The notes under the pieces: model-generated
The model's database searches: none
What the model was told of the DNA's origin: nothing
What the model saw: the letters and a program-made list of their open reading frames with translations, nothing else
Part shown: one piece after another, positions 7,236 to 17,217 of the stretch
How the letters are laid out: each line of letters starts with the position of its first letter
Position numbering within the stretch: the first letter of the stretch is position 1
Made by a program: the position numbers and the translations under genes
DNA from: Lachnospiraceae bacterium
GTDB taxonomy: Bacteria > Bacillota > Clostridia > Lachnospirales > Lachnospiraceae
Length of the DNA stretch: 64,000 nucleotides
Direction of reading: 5' to 3'
Assembly: GCA_022781925.1 (NCBI GenBank)
Contig: JALESO010000043.1
Span: 92,800-156,799 of the forward strand

Positions 7236-9953
7236 ATGGCAACAAAGAAAAAGACTTCATCGACCCGGAAGAAAAGTTCCGGCAAAAAAAAAACAACGGG
7301 AAGAAAAAAGCAGAACAGTTCTGTGCAGACATTTACCTGGCGCACAGAATTGTTGCTTTTTGCGTGTCTGGCAGTTGCAATCCTGCTGTTTATCGGAAAT
7401 ATTGGAAAAGGCGGGATTGTGGGTAATGCACTGAGCAACTTTGCGTTTGGAATGTTTGGCGTGCTTGCGTATGCATTTCCGGTACCGGTGTTTTTGATTC
7501 CGGCATTTATGATATCAAACAGACAGGATTCCAGACGGGGATCTGCATATTCCGGGCGTGTGATCATGAAAGTGACCGCCGGGATTTTGCTGTTCCTTTT
7601 TTTATGCGTATTTGCGCACATCGTATGTTTCTGGGATCAGACACCGGGAAAAGTGACGGATCTGTACCTGCAGTGTGCGGCAAAGCACAGCGGTGGCGGC
7701 CTGATTGGCGGCCTGATCGGGATCCTGTTTTCCAAAAGTTTTGGAATGATGGGTGCGATCCTGCTAGACCTGCTGATTCTGGTAGTCTGTGTGGTATTGC
7801 TCACGGAGCGTTCCTTTTTCAAAGGGGTGTCAAAAGGTGGCCATAAAGTATATGAGTCTGCCCGGGCAGATGCAGTGCGCAGAAGAGCTATGGCCCAGGA
7901 ACGCAGCCGGGAGAGAGGCGAACTGAGAAGTGCCCAGCGGGAACGGAAAGCGGCAGAGCGGGAAAGCCGCCGCATGAACCGGAAAGTGACCGGTGTGTCC
8001 CTGGATACAAAGATCCAGCCGGAACCGACCGGAACGGAAGAAGAACTGAAAGAACTTGCACTGGATGCAGGACAGCAGTCAGCAAAAAAAGGTACAAAGA
8101 GAGCAAAAACACCAGCGCCGGTGATCCGGGATGTACCGTTACAGGAGTCGGCAGATATTACCCAGACCCAGTCGGATGATTTCTGGGCGCGGCATCCGCA
8201 GCCTGAGATACATATGTCCGGGGAGGAGCTGCCTTATCAGGCAGAGCCGGTGATGCAGCCTGCATCATCTGAGATCGGAGCAAAGGGAAAACGAAACGCG
8301 GCAGATGCTGTATCCGCTATGGAACCGGAATTCGGAATGGAAGAACAACCGGAGCTTGGAGGAAAAAAGAAATCTCACCGTACCGGACAGCCGAAACAGT
8401 CCGCGCAGCAGGTGGAGCAGGAGATCGCCGATGTGCGGGATGAGATTGCAGAGCATGCAGAGGATAACGCACGGGTTTATGTATTCCCGGAAATTTCCCT
8501 GCTGCAGAAAGGTGATCCGAATATGACCGGCGATTCCAGACAGCATCTGCAGGAGATGTCTGCCAAATTGCAGATGACACTGACCAACTTCGGTGTCAAT
8601 GCCAGAGTGACCAACGTTATCTGCGGTCCGACGGTTACCCAGTATGAGATCCAGCCGGAAATGGGAGTAAAGGTAAGCAAGATCCTTGGCCTGGCAGACG
8701 ATATCAAACTGAATCTGGCAGTGCCGGATATCCGTTTTGAAGCACCGATCCCGGGCAAATCAGCCATCGGTATCGAGGTGCCGAACAAAGAGAATGTAAC
8801 CATCGCATTCCGTGATCTGGTGGAATCCAGGGAATTTCAGGATCATGCGTCGAAGATTTCCTTCTGTACCGGTAAGGATATTGCCGGACATGTCATCGTG
8901 GCAGATATTGCGAAGATGCCGCATCTGCTGATCGCGGGTGCAACAGGATCCGGTAAATCTGTGTGTATCAATACCATTATCATGAGTATTCTGTACAAGG
9001 CAAAACCGGATGAAGTAAAATTGATCATGATCGACCCGAAAGTTGTGGAGCTGAGTGTATACAATGGCATTCCGCATCTGCTGATCCCGGTTGTAACGGA
9101 TCCGAAAAAGGCAGCCGGTGCACTGCACTGGGCGGTTTCCGAGATGATGGAACGTTATCAGACGTTCCAGAAATACGGTGTCCGTGATATGAAGGGATAT
9201 AATAAGAAAGTAGAGTCCATTCAGGATATTCCGGGAGAGGACAAGCCGAAAAAAATGCCGCAGATCGTTATCATCGTGGATGAGCTGGCAGATCTGATGA
9301 TGGTGGCTTCCAACGATGTAGAGGATGCCATCTGCCGTCTGGCGCAGCTGGCCCGTGCAGCCGGTATGCATCTGGTCATTGCCACTCAGCGTCCGTCCGT
9401 AAATGTCATCACGGGACTGATCAAGGCAAACATGCCATCACGAATTGCATTTGCCGTGACTTCCGGTGTGGATTCCAGAACGATTCTCGACATGAACGGT
9501 GCGGAAAAACTGCTTGGAAAAGGTGATATGCTGTTCTATCCGCAGAACTACCAGAAGCCGCTGCGTGTGCAGGGTGCTTTTGTGACTGACAAAGAAGTAT
9601 CGGATGTGGTAGAATATATTATTGAAAAAAATGGTCAGGTAGCTTATAATGCAGAGGTTGAAGAAAAAGTGAACACCTCGGAAAACAGCATCGGAAATGG
9701 CAGTGGATTTACAAATTCCGCCGATGACCGGGATGCATATTTTGCGGATGCCGGAAAGTTCATTATAGAAAAAGAAAAAGGCTCCATCGGAATGTTGCAG
9801 CGCATGTTTAAAATCGGATTTAACCGTGCGGCAAGGATCATGGATCAGCTGGAGGAAGCCGGAGTCGTTGGTCCGGAGGAAGGTACCAAGCCACGGCGTG
9901 TCCTGATGAGCCTGGAAGAATTTCAGCAGGTGCTGAGCGGAAGCGATGACTAG
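7236..9953 (+). CDS. ftsK: DNA translocase FtsK/SpoIIIE
   Basis: This is a septal double-stranded DNA pump for chromosome segregation at division or into the forespore. It has 905 residues. A very basic tail (residues 1-25) is followed by four or five membrane helices (about 35-200). A charged, low-complexity linker runs from about 210 to 420. The RecA-like motor has Walker A GATGSGKS (568-575), Walker B IVIIVDELADLMM (about 676) and the ATQRPSVNVITG sensor. The C-terminal gamma winged helix (GSIGMLQRMFKIGFNRAARIMDQ) would read KOPS/SRS sites. The tepA-like neighbour matches the Bacillus arrangement. Confidence 0.95.
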   Translation: MATKKKTSSTRKKSSGKKKTTGRKKQNSSVQTFTWRTELLLFACLAVAILLFIGNIGKGGIVGNALSNFAFGMFGVLAYAFPVPVFLIPAFMISNRQDSRRGSAYSGRVIMKVTAGILLFLFLCVFAHIVCFWDQTPGKVTDLYLQCAAKHSGGGLIGGLIGILFSKSFGMMGAILLDLLILVVCVVLLTERSFFKGVSKGGHKVYESARADAVRRRAMAQERSRERGELRSAQRERKAAERESRRMNRKVTGVSLDTKIQPEPTGTEEELKELALDAGQQSAKKGTKRAKTPAPVIRDVPLQESADITQTQSDDFWARHPQPEIHMSGEELPYQAEPVMQPASSEIGAKGKRNAADAVSAMEPEFGMEEQPELGGKKKSHRTGQPKQSAQQVEQEIADVRDEIAEHAEDNARVYVFPEISLLQKGDPNMTGDSRQHLQEMSAKLQMTLTNFGVNARVTNVICGPTVTQYEIQPEMGVKVSKILGLADDIKLNLAVPDIRFEAPIPGKSAIGIEVPNKENVTIAFRDLVESREFQDHASKISFCTGKDIAGHVIVADIAKMPHLLIAGATGSGKSVCINTIIMSILYKAKPDEVKLIMIDPKVVELSVYNGIPHLLIPVVTDPKKAAGALHWAVSEMMERYQTFQKYGVRDMKGYNKKVESIQDIPGEDKPKKMPQIVIIVDELADLMMVASNDVEDAICRLAQLARAAGMHLVIATQRPSVNVITGLIKANMPSRIAFAVTSGVDSRTILDMNGAEKLLGKGDMLFYPQNYQKPLRVQGAFVTDKEVSDVVEYIIEKNGQVAYNAEVEEKVNTSENSIGNGSGFTNSADDRDAYFADAGKFIIEKEKGSIGMLQRMFKIGFNRAARIMDQLEEAGVVGPEEGTKPRRVLMSLEEFQQVLSGSDD

Positions 9954-10137
9954 ATATGTGGTATTTTGGAAACGAGGTATTATGTCCGAAATCCAGAAAT
10001 GCATATCAGAGGTTCATTATGAAATGAAAAACTGAAATGAGTGAGGGTATGGTTGAGAACTGCCCATGATATATTTGAGAGTTGTAGCTGTTTGTAACTT
10101 TTTAGTTCAATTTATACATTAACAGGAGGGTATACCA

Positions 10138-11808
10138 ATGAAGACAGATATTGAAATTGCACAGGAAGCAGTGATGGAACCAATCGGGAAGGTGGCTGAG
10201 CGGATCGGGATCAACGAGGATGATCTGGAACTGTACGGAAAGTACAAAGCAAAATTAAGTGATGAACTGATCAACCGGGTACAGGACCGTCCGGATGGCA
10301 AACTGGTACTGATGACAGCCATCAATCCGACACCGGCAGGAGAAGGCAAGACTACCACAAGTATCGGACTGGCACAGGCATTTTGCAAAATGGGAAAGAA
10401 AGCAATCCTTGCACTGCGTGAGCCGTCCCTGGGACCGTGCTTTGGTATCAAAGGTGGTGCAGCAGGCGGCGGATATTCCCAGGTAGTACCGATGGAAGAC
10501 CTGAACCTTCATTTTACCGGAGATTTTCATGCCATTACATCTGCAAACAATCTGCTGGCAGCAATGCTGGACAACCATATTCAGCAGGGCAACCAGCTTG
10601 GTATTGACCCTCGTCAGGTAGTATGGAAACGTTGTCTGGATATGAATGACCGTGTACTTCGTAATATCGTAGTAGGTCTCGGCAGCAAGATGGACGGAAT
10701 GGTAAGGGAAGATCATTTTGTCATCACAGTAGCATCTGAGATCATGGCAGTATTATGTCTGGCGGATGATATGCAGGATCTGAAACGCAGACTGGGCCGT
10801 ATGATCGTGGCATATTCCTTTGAAGGAAAACCGGTGACCGCAGATGATCTGCATGCGACAGGAGCCATGGCAGCTCTGCTGAAAGATGCGTTGAAACCAA
10901 ATCTGGTTCAGACACTGGAGCATACGCCGGCTATCGTACACGGCGGACCGTTTGCAAATATCGCACACGGATGTAACAGTGTACGTGCTACAAAGACGGC
11001 AATGAAACTGGCTGATATCACGATCACAGAGGCAGGTTTCGGTGCAGATCTGGGCGCAGAGAAGTTCTTTGATATCAAATGCCGTATGGCAGGACTGAAA
11101 CCGGATGCAGTCGTTCTGGTAGCAACTGTCCGTGCATTAAAATACAACGGCGGTGTGGCAAAAGCAGATCTGGCCGAGGAGAATCTGGAAGCAGTCAAAG
11201 CAGGTATCGTAAATCTGGAGAAACATATCGAGAACCTTCAGAAATTCGGAGTTCCGGTAGTGGTAACTTTAAATGCATTTGCTACGGATACACAGGCTGA
11301 ACTTGATTACATCGAGCAGTTCTGCAAGGAGCGCGGATGTGAGTTTGCACTTTCCGAAGTATGGGAGAAAGGCGGCGAGGGCGGAATCGCTCTGGCAGAA
11401 AAAGTGCTGGATGCCCTGGAAAATAAAGAAAGCAATTTCAAAGTATTATACGATGAGAAGTTATCTCTGAAAGAGAAGATCGAAACCATCGCAAAAGAGA
11501 TTTACGGAGCAGATGGAGTAACTTATTCCAATGCGGCAAATAAAGAATTAAAACGGATCGAAGACCTCGGTATGGGAGATTTCCCGGTATGTATGGCAAA
11601 GACACAGTATTCTCTGTCCGACGACCAGCACAAACTGGGACGTCCGAGCGGATTTACCATCAATGTCCGTGAGGTATATGCAAATGCAGGTGCAGGATTC
11701 GTTGTAGTAGTGACCGGCGCGATCATGACAATGCCGGGACTGCCGAAACAGCCGGCAGCAAATAATATCGATGTGAACGATGAAGGAGTCATCACCGGAT
11801 TATTCTAA
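10138..11808 (+). CDS. fhs: Formate--tetrahydrofolate ligase
   Basis: This enzyme makes 10-formyl-THF from formate, THF and ATP. It is the first methyl-branch step of the Wood-Ljungdahl pathway and a general one-carbon entry point. It has 556 residues, the family length. The P-loop [10 protein letters not shown] starts near residue 65, and [22 protein letters not shown] contains the family signature. FAVTSA-type motifs are replaced by [13 protein letters not shown] as usual in FTHFS. ATG 10138 has AGGAGGG 9-15 nt upstream. folD follows within 110 nt, giving a one-carbon module. No other acetyl-CoA-pathway genes are adjacent, so acetogenesis cannot be concluded. Confidence 0.97.
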   Translation: MKTDIEIAQEAVMEPIGKVAERIGINEDDLELYGKYKAKLSDELINRVQDRPDGKLVLMTAINPTPAGEGKTTTSIGLAQAFCKMGKKAILALREPSLGPCFGIKGGAAGGGYSQVVPMEDLNLHFTGDFHAITSANNLLAAMLDNHIQQGNQLGIDPRQVVWKRCLDMNDRVLRNIVVGLGSKMDGMVREDHFVITVASEIMAVLCLADDMQDLKRRLGRMIVAYSFEGKPVTADDLHATGAMAALLKDALKPNLVQTLEHTPAIVHGGPFANIAHGCNSVRATKTAMKLADITITEAGFGADLGAEKFFDIKCRMAGLKPDAVVLVATVRALKYNGGVAKADLAEENLEAVKAGIVNLEKHIENLQKFGVPVVVTLNAFATDTQAELDYIEQFCKERGCEFALSEVWEKGGEGGIALAEKVLDALENKESNFKVLYDEKLSLKEKIETIAKEIYGADGVTYSNAANKELKRIEDLGMGDFPVCMAKTQYSLSDDQHKLGRPSGFTINVREVYANAGAGFVVVVTGAIMTMPGLPKQPAANNIDVNDEGVITGLF

Positions 11809-11916
11809 AGAAGCAGGAAAACTGCTCACAGGCTGAGTGGAAATGGCAGATCTGTTTTTGTGTGAAAACTGGAAAAAGGCGATGTAATAAAAGTGATTTG
11901 GAGGCAACATAAAGGA

Positions 11917-12753
11917 ATGGCATATTTGATCGATGGAAAGAAAATTTCCCAGGAAATAAAGGATGAGTTAAAGGCAGAGGTGGCAGAACTTGCCAAGCAG
12001 GGCAAGACAGCTTCCCTGGCAGTGATTCAGGTAGGGGCAGATCCGGCATCCAGTGTGTATGTGAGAAATAAGAAAAATGCGTGCGCATATATCGGAATCG
12101 GTTCCGAGTCCTATGAATTACCGGAAGAAACCACAGAGGAAGAACTGCTGGCGCTGATCGCAGAGCTGAACCACAAAGAAGAAGTACATGGAATTCTGGT
12201 ACAGCTTCCGCTGCCGGCGCATATCGATGAAGAGAAAGTAATTCTTGCCATCGATCCGGCCAAGGACGTGGATGGTTTTCATCCGCAGAGTGCAGGCGCA
12301 CTGATGATCGGAAGCAAAGGTTTTCTGCCGTGTACACCGGCAGGCGTGATCCAGCTGCTGAAACGGTCCAATATTGAAATCGAAGGAAAGAACTGTGTGG
12401 TTCTCGGCAGAAGCAATATCGTAGGAAAACCGATGGCCATGCTGATGCTGCGGGAGAATGCGACTGTGACAGTGGCACATTCCAGAACAAAGGATCTGAA
12501 GGAACTGTGCAGACAGGCGGATATCCTGATCGTTGCCATTGGAAAACCAAAATTTATTACAGAAGAGTATGTCAAGGAAGGTGCAGCAGTCATCGATGTC
12601 GGTATTCATCGCCTGGAAGGGAAGAAACTGTGCGGTGATGTGGATTTTGAGGCTGTGGAGCCTCATGTCAGCGCGATCACACCGGTACCTGGCGGAGTAG
12701 GACCGATGACCATCGCAATGCTGATGAATAACTGTGTGGAGACAATGCGTTAA
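11917..12753 (+). CDS. folD: Bifunctional methylene-THF dehydrogenase/methenyl-THF cyclohydrolase
   Basis: This enzyme interconverts 5,10-methylene-, methenyl- and 10-formyl-THF with NAD(P). Its 278 residues are typical. The N-terminal catalytic domain has YVRNKKNACAYIG (the Lys of the YxxxK motif) and GILVQLPLP. The nucleotide-binding domain has VLGRSNIVGKPMAMLM and TPVPGGVGPMTIAML. Start choice: ATG 11917 (MAYLIDGK) is preferred over an in-frame GTG at 11893. GGAGG at 11900-11904 is 12 nt upstream, slightly long. It lies downstream of fhs, whose product is its substrate. Confidence 0.96.
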   Translation: MAYLIDGKKISQEIKDELKAEVAELAKQGKTASLAVIQVGADPASSVYVRNKKNACAYIGIGSESYELPEETTEEELLALIAELNHKEEVHGILVQLPLPAHIDEEKVILAIDPAKDVDGFHPQSAGALMIGSKGFLPCTPAGVIQLLKRSNIEIEGKNCVVLGRSNIVGKPMAMLMLRENATVTVAHSRTKDLKELCRQADILIVAIGKPKFITEEYVKEGAAVIDVGIHRLEGKKLCGDVDFEAVEPHVSAITPVPGGVGPMTIAMLMNNCVETMR

Positions 12754-12764
12754 GAGGACAAACT

Positions 12765-13997
12765 ATGAAATGTGCAAAGTGTGGTGCTGAGATTCGACCG
12801 GGCTGTGTCTACTGTTCCAACTGCGGGCAGGAGGCGCAGATCGTGACCGAGATCAATATTTTGGAAGATGATCTGCTTCGTTCCATGCTGGACGAAGAAA
12901 GTGAAAAAACAAAAGAAACGGCTTCTGCGGAAGAGAAAGAAAAAAGTGGAAAGTCGTCATCGGAAGCATCAGATGGAAAATCAGATCGTGGACAGGCGAA
13001 AAAGAAAAACAGCCGTCAGAAGAAAAAGCAGCAGCGCATGCTGATCCTTCTGGTGGCAGTGCTTGTGGCTGCCTGCGTGGCGGCAGGTCTTGTGATGCGG
13101 TATCAGCGGGCAAATTCTGCCTCTTATCAGCTGAAACGCGCCGAGGAAGCCTTTGATCAGAAAAATTATACCAGTGCGCTGGATTATGTAAATCGTGCGC
13201 TGCAGCTGGATGAGAGCAGTGAGGATGCGCTGCTTCTGCAGGGTGAGATTTACCAGATGATGAAAAATGATGATCAGGCGGAGACGGTATTGCTGAAGGT
13301 GATCGATCAGAATCCGGACTGCACGGAAGCATATGAGAGTCTGTTGGAACTGTATGATGAAAATGGTTCTTATGAGCAGATCCTTGCATTGAAGGAAAAG
13401 GCAACGAACACAGATATCCTGTCTCTGTTTGACACATATCTGGTGGAGACACCGGCGATTGAGGTAAAGAGCGGAACATACAAAGAATTTCAGAAAGTAA
13501 AACTGTCGGTGAAAGGAAAAAATCTGGAGATTTATTACACTCTGGACGGTTCCGTTCCGACGAAGCGGGATACGCTGTATAAAGATGATGCGATAACCAT
13601 CGAAAAACAGGGAAAAACAACACTGACAGCCGTTGCCATGGATAAAAACGGGCGTTACAGTGAGCCGGTTTCCGCAGAATATGACATTGAACTGGATGCA
13701 CCGGATGTTCCGGTGGTATCGCCGGATGGCGGTATGATTACGGAGGCTTCTACCGTGACGGTGACTGTGCCAAAGGGGGTGACAGTATATTATACCTGGA
13801 ATGGCACGACACCGAATAAAAGTTCCAGCAAATACACCGGTCCGATTGAGATCCCGGAGGGAAATAATATTTTATCACTGATCGCAGTGGATGAGAACGG
13901 ATTATCCAGTGAAGTGTTAAAATGCAATTATATTTACTATCCGTTGAAGCAGAATCAGGCACAGGTAGAAGACACTGTTACAGCGGCGGAAGAATAA
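12765..13997 (+). CDS. Membrane-anchored zinc-ribbon/TPR protein with chitobiase-C-like repeats
   Basis: I recognise the domains but not a named protein. Residues 1-24 form a zinc ribbon (CAKCGAEI...CSNCGQE, two CxxC pairs). A charged, low-complexity linker runs from about 30 to 86, and a single membrane helix (MLILLVAVLVAACVAAGLVM) from about 89. A TPR-like pair (QLKRAEEAFDQKNYTSALDY, NPDCTEAYESLLELY) covers about 120-215. Two beta domains follow with the YYTLDGSVPTKRDTLY and YYTWNGTTPNKSSSKY motifs of chitobiase/beta-hexosaminidase C-terminal (Fn3-like) modules. The predicted topology is a cytoplasmic zinc ribbon and an extracellular TPR plus beta modules, suggesting a wall- or surface-sensing role. 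That role is inference. It starts 11 nt after folD. Confidence 0.75.
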   Translation: MKCAKCGAEIRPGCVYCSNCGQEAQIVTEINILEDDLLRSMLDEESEKTKETASAEEKEKSGKSSSEASDGKSDRGQAKKKNSRQKKKQQRMLILLVAVLVAACVAAGLVMRYQRANSASYQLKRAEEAFDQKNYTSALDYVNRALQLDESSEDALLLQGEIYQMMKNDDQAETVLLKVIDQNPDCTEAYESLLELYDENGSYEQILALKEKATNTDILSLFDTYLVETPAIEVKSGTYKEFQKVKLSVKGKNLEIYYTLDGSVPTKRDTLYKDDAITIEKQGKTTLTAVAMDKNGRYSEPVSAEYDIELDAPDVPVVSPDGGMITEASTVTVTVPKGVTVYYTWNGTTPNKSSSKYTGPIEIPEGNNILSLIAVDENGLSSEVLKCNYIYYPLKQNQAQVEDTVTAAEE

Positions 13998-14107
13998 TTC
14001 TTCGATAGGAAATGGGAATTACGGTTAATTTCCTGTCAAACCAGCACACCATCTGGTGAATATAATTGACATTATGAAATAAAAAGCAACTGTCTGAAAA
14101 ATGACGG

Positions 14108-14154
14108 AAAAAAGCAACTGATGAACAGATTTCTGTTTCACCAGTTGCTTTTTT
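14108..14154. terminator. Bidirectional terminator between convergent units
   Basis: The arms AAAAAAGCAACTG (14108-14120) and CAGTTGCTTTTTT (14142-14154) pair perfectly, with further pairing inside (TGAA/TTCA). The hairpin lies between the + strand zinc-ribbon gene and the - strand MurE-like gene, and its A and T tracts suit both directions. The rest of 13,998-14,237 shows no gene. Confidence 0.85.
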
Positions 14155-14237
14155 GTCTTACCATATGAAATACTGAAAATATTTTTAAATATGATATGAT
14201 ATCGGCTGATATTATATTTTAGAAAAAACAGCTTTTT

Positions 14238-15755
14238 CTATGCTTTATGTGCAGCATCATATTCTGCCAGATATTTTTTTGTATACTCCACATCAGAAGG
14301 GCAGTCCAGGTATTCGCTGCCGTATTTCTGACGGGTCTCATTTCCTTTTCCTGTGATCAGCAGGATAGATTTACCTTCCGCAGTCATAATGGCTTTGCGG
14401 ATCGCCTCGCCACGGTCCTCGATCATTTCATACGGACAATGCTGTGCTTCCACATACTGTGCGATATCTTTTGAAATCTGTTCTACCGGCTCTGCACCCG
14501 GATCCTCTGCGACAATATATACTTTTTTTGAATACATACCGGCGATGGTTCCGAGATCACGACGGCGGATCACTGCCTTTTTGCCCGGGCATCCGAAGAT
14601 GGAGATGATGTCATAATCCGGATACTCTTTGCGGGTGGAAGAGAAGAGTTTGTCAAAACTCAGTTTGTTGTGGGCGTAATCTACCACGGCGATGACATTC
14701 TTGTCTGCGGACATGTAGGTTTCCATTCTTCCTGAAGAACGGGCACGGTACAGACCGGATTTCATGAATTCCACCGGAATGTTAAATACATATGCGGCAG
14801 CGATGGCAGCCAGGGCGTTTTCCACATTGAACAGACCCGGCATGGTCAGTGCAAAGTCCTCGTCGAAGCGGTCACATTTTACACGGAAATGAATCTCGTG
14901 ATCCACTTTCTCAATATCGTAGCCTAGGATATCACTGCCCGGATTGGTACCGAAGGTGATGACATTTTCTGCAGCCTTTGCGGCTTCGGCAACACGCTCA
15001 AAATAGTCGGAGTTTGTGTTGATCAGTGCATTTTTCGTCTGGGCAAACATTTTTAATTTGGAAGAGAAGTAATCTTCAAAATCCGGATGCTCGATCGGGC
15101 TGATGTGGTCCTCGGAGATGTTCAGGAAGATCGCTGCATCAAAAGTGATCTGATCCACACGGTTGTATTTTAATGCCTGGCTGGATACTTCCATTTCCAG
15201 AAAATCAATATCAGAATCTACTGCATTGCGGAAATGCTGCAGCAGTTCGATATTTTCCGGTGTGGTAATGTGGGATTCCACTTTGGTCACACCATCATAC
15301 ACATCGATGGAAGAGATAACGGCACTTTCCTTTTTGCCGATGCTTGCCAGATAATCATCCACGATGGCCTTTACATAGTAAGCAGTCGTAGATTTTCCCT
15401 TTGTTCCACCGACACCGATGAGGTTCAGCTCTTTGGACGGATTATTGAAAAACAGCTTGCCAAGATATGGCATTGCTTTTCTGACATCGGAGACAAGAAT
15501 GTAAGGAACCTCTGTATCCAGATCATATTTCTGCTCACTGACATACAGTGTGGCACCACTGGAAACGGCGTCAGCCAGATACTGCGGGCGGAAAGCCGCT
15601 CCTTTACAGACAAATAAAGTACCTGCTGCCGCTTCTTTGGAGTTGTAAGTCAGTCCCTGAATGGCATCTGCGGCATGTCCGTACAGATTGCTGTCGGTGA
15701 CAAGACCTGCCGCTGTCAGTGTATTGAGATAATCCTGCTGTGTATAAGTAATCAT
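14238..15755 (-). CDS. murE: Mur ligase, MurE type (UDP-MurNAc-tripeptide synthetase), probably L-Lys-adding
   Basis: This 505-residue protein has the three Mur ligase domains. The N-terminal UDP-binding domain has GLTYNSKEAAAGTLFVC, the central ATPase has GVGGTKGKSTTAYY (about 116-129), and the C-terminal domain has CPGKKAVIRRRDLG. MurE adds the third residue of the stem peptide. Enzymes adding meso-diaminopimelate carry DNPR in the C-terminal specificity loop. Here the loop reads EDPGAEP, so the Arg that contacts DAP is missing and lysine or another diamine is more likely (inference from family knowledge). It lies 18 nt downstream of the ATP-grasp gene and is co-transcribed with it. It could be a second, specialised paralogue if a dcw-cluster murE exists elsewhere. 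Confidence 0.82.
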   Translation of the reverse strand: MITYTQQDYLNTLTAAGLVTDSNLYGHAADAIQGLTYNSKEAAAGTLFVCKGAAFRPQYLADAVSSGATLYVSEQKYDLDTEVPYILVSDVRKAMPYLGKLFFNNPSKELNLIGVGGTKGKSTTAYYVKAIVDDYLASIGKKESAVISSIDVYDGVTKVESHITTPENIELLQHFRNAVDSDIDFLEMEVSSQALKYNRVDQITFDAAIFLNISEDHISPIEHPDFEDYFSSKLKMFAQTKNALINTNSDYFERVAEAAKAAENVITFGTNPGSDILGYDIEKVDHEIHFRVKCDRFDEDFALTMPGLFNVENALAAIAAAYVFNIPVEFMKSGLYRARSSGRMETYMSADKNVIAVVDYAHNKLSFDKLFSSTRKEYPDYDIISIFGCPGKKAVIRRRDLGTIAGMYSKKVYIVAEDPGAEPVEQISKDIAQYVEAQHCPYEMIEDRGEAIRKAIMTAEGKSILLITGKGNETRQKYGSEYLDCPSDVEYTKKYLAEYDAAHKA

Positions 15756-15773
15756 AAGTATTCCCCTTTTGTT

Positions 15774-16985
15774 TTAGTGATAGTATGTTTTAAATTTACG
15801 GAAGTGGCTGAAATGATTCTTTACCATACGCAGCCAGCGGTTAAAGTTGAAATCCCCCTTCATGAATACCGGGTTTACGACTTTTCCTTCCCGGATCAGA
15901 CGGTTTAATTTTTCTTTGTTTTCCGGCTGATGTACATATTTGCGGGCAACTGCTTTCGGTACAACCATCCAGAGATGCTCTTCCTTGGCAATCTCGAAAG
16001 GAATATCCTTATTATATACAAATTCTTCTACGAAGTAACGGGCTACATTGAAACCGGAACCGGTCACATAGTAGTTGGAACGTCCCTGACGGGTGTTGAT
16101 CTCAAAGAATTTGTAGCGGTTGTCGCGGACATCGTATTTGATATCGAAATTGGAAAATCCCACATAGCCGATGGTCTCCAGCAGATTTTTGACTTTGGTC
16201 ATCAGTTCTTCCTGCGGCTCTGTGATGATGACTGCATGGTTTCCGGATCCGTGCGGTGTATGTTCCTCTAACAGAACGTGTCCGAGACACATCATTTTTA
16301 CTTTTTTATCTTTGCCGGAGAAACAGGTCAGTACACGCATGTACTCATCGTTTCCCGGAATGGTATCCTGAATGATCAGGGAATCTGTATAGCCGGCATC
16401 GTAAATCTGACGGATGGTGTCTTTTAATTTTTTATCGCTGTCAATCTTATATACTTTTTCCTGTGTCGGGAATTCATGCTCCCAGTACATAACGGAGTTG
16501 GACGGTTTTAAAATGACCGGGAAAGAAAACGGCAGCTCAAAATCCAGATCCATGCCATAACGGAACACAAGTGTATCTGGAAAATCGATATCGTGTTCCC
16601 GGCAAAGACGGTAGAACAGTTCTTTCTGCTGCAGTCTGTCCATCAGTTCAAAATCGATATACGGAGCGATGACATTTTCCGGCATCTCGTCTTTGTGACG
16701 GCTGCACAGTGCCACATAGGAATCGCCGCATCCGATGGTCAGAACGGTTTTGTCCGCATGTGCGGCAGCAAAATCACGGACAGTTTTCATGAATACGTCA
16801 TCTGTATCAATTTTTAAATCTGCATGGTATTCGATAATATTGCTGTTATAACTCGGGCCGCTTGGAAACTTTCCGAATACATAAGTTTTTACCTGATATT
16901 CTTCATAAAATGCACGGGCAACACTGTATGTATTGATGTCGCCGCCAAAAAGCATTGGTATGAATGGCTGATCTTTAAATTCCAT
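15774..16985 (-). CDS. ATP-grasp amide ligase resembling D-aspartate--L-lysine ligase (Asl)
   Basis: This 403-residue ATP-grasp protein has ATP-binding PVILKPSNSVMYWEHEFP (about 155-175), the lid/substrate strand LIIQDTIPGNDEYMRV, and metal-binding FEINTRQGRSNYY (about 293-305). The N-terminus (FIPMLFGGDINTYSVARAF) resembles, as I recall it, that of the Enterococcus faecium D-aspartate ligase, which activates D-Asp and attaches it to the Lys side chain of the stem peptide. The gene context strongly supports this: a MurE-type ligase follows in the same operon and an aspartate/glutamate racemase is divergent. Start at 16985 (MEFKDQPF) is chosen because GGAGG (16995-16999, - strand) is 9 nt upstream; a longer frame reaches 17054. 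Alternative: a ligase for a capsule or storage peptide. Confidence 0.72.
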   Translation of the reverse strand: MEFKDQPFIPMLFGGDINTYSVARAFYEEYQVKTYVFGKFPSGPSYNSNIIEYHADLKIDTDDVFMKTVRDFAAAHADKTVLTIGCGDSYVALCSRHKDEMPENVIAPYIDFELMDRLQQKELFYRLCREHDIDFPDTLVFRYGMDLDFELPFSFPVILKPSNSVMYWEHEFPTQEKVYKIDSDKKLKDTIRQIYDAGYTDSLIIQDTIPGNDEYMRVLTCFSGKDKKVKMMCLGHVLLEEHTPHGSGNHAVIITEPQEELMTKVKNLLETIGYVGFSNFDIKYDVRDNRYKFFEINTRQGRSNYYVTGSGFNVARYFVEEFVYNKDIPFEIAKEEHLWMVVPKAVARKYVHQPENKEKLNRLIREGKVVNPVFMKGDFNFNRWLRMVKNHFSHFRKFKTYYH

Positions 16986-17067
16986 ATTTATAATCCTCCA
17001 GTTTGATATGATCACTGTTATTTTGTTTTTGAATAGGAAGCGATAGTCTCCCATATTCCTGCATTAT

Positions 17068-17076
17068 TTTATACCA
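17068..17076 (-). promoter_or_regulatory. Extended -10 for the ATP-grasp/MurE operon
   Basis: On the - strand TGG-TATAAA gives an extended -10 (17068-17076) about 83 nt before the ATP-grasp start. No good -35 lies 16-18 nt upstream; TTGAAC occurs at 21 nt. The element is weakly supported. Confidence 0.4.
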
Positions 17077-17131
17077 GATGGATTATTTATACAAGTTCAA
17101 TTCCCTGAAAAAATTATAAAATAAGACGCGG

Positions 17132-17160
17132 TTGACACTGGGAAACAGATTTGATATATT
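17132..17160 (+). promoter_or_regulatory. Strong SigA-type promoter for the racemase gene
   Basis: A perfect -35 TTGACA (17132-17137), 17-nt spacer and -10 TATATT (17155-17160) lie 57 nt upstream of ATG 17218. It is divergent to the ATP-grasp/MurE operon. Confidence 0.85.
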
Positions 17161-17217
17161 CGAAAGGAATAAAGTGCAAAGGTATGCCCTTTATAAAGGA
17201 AAGGAAACCATAAGAAT

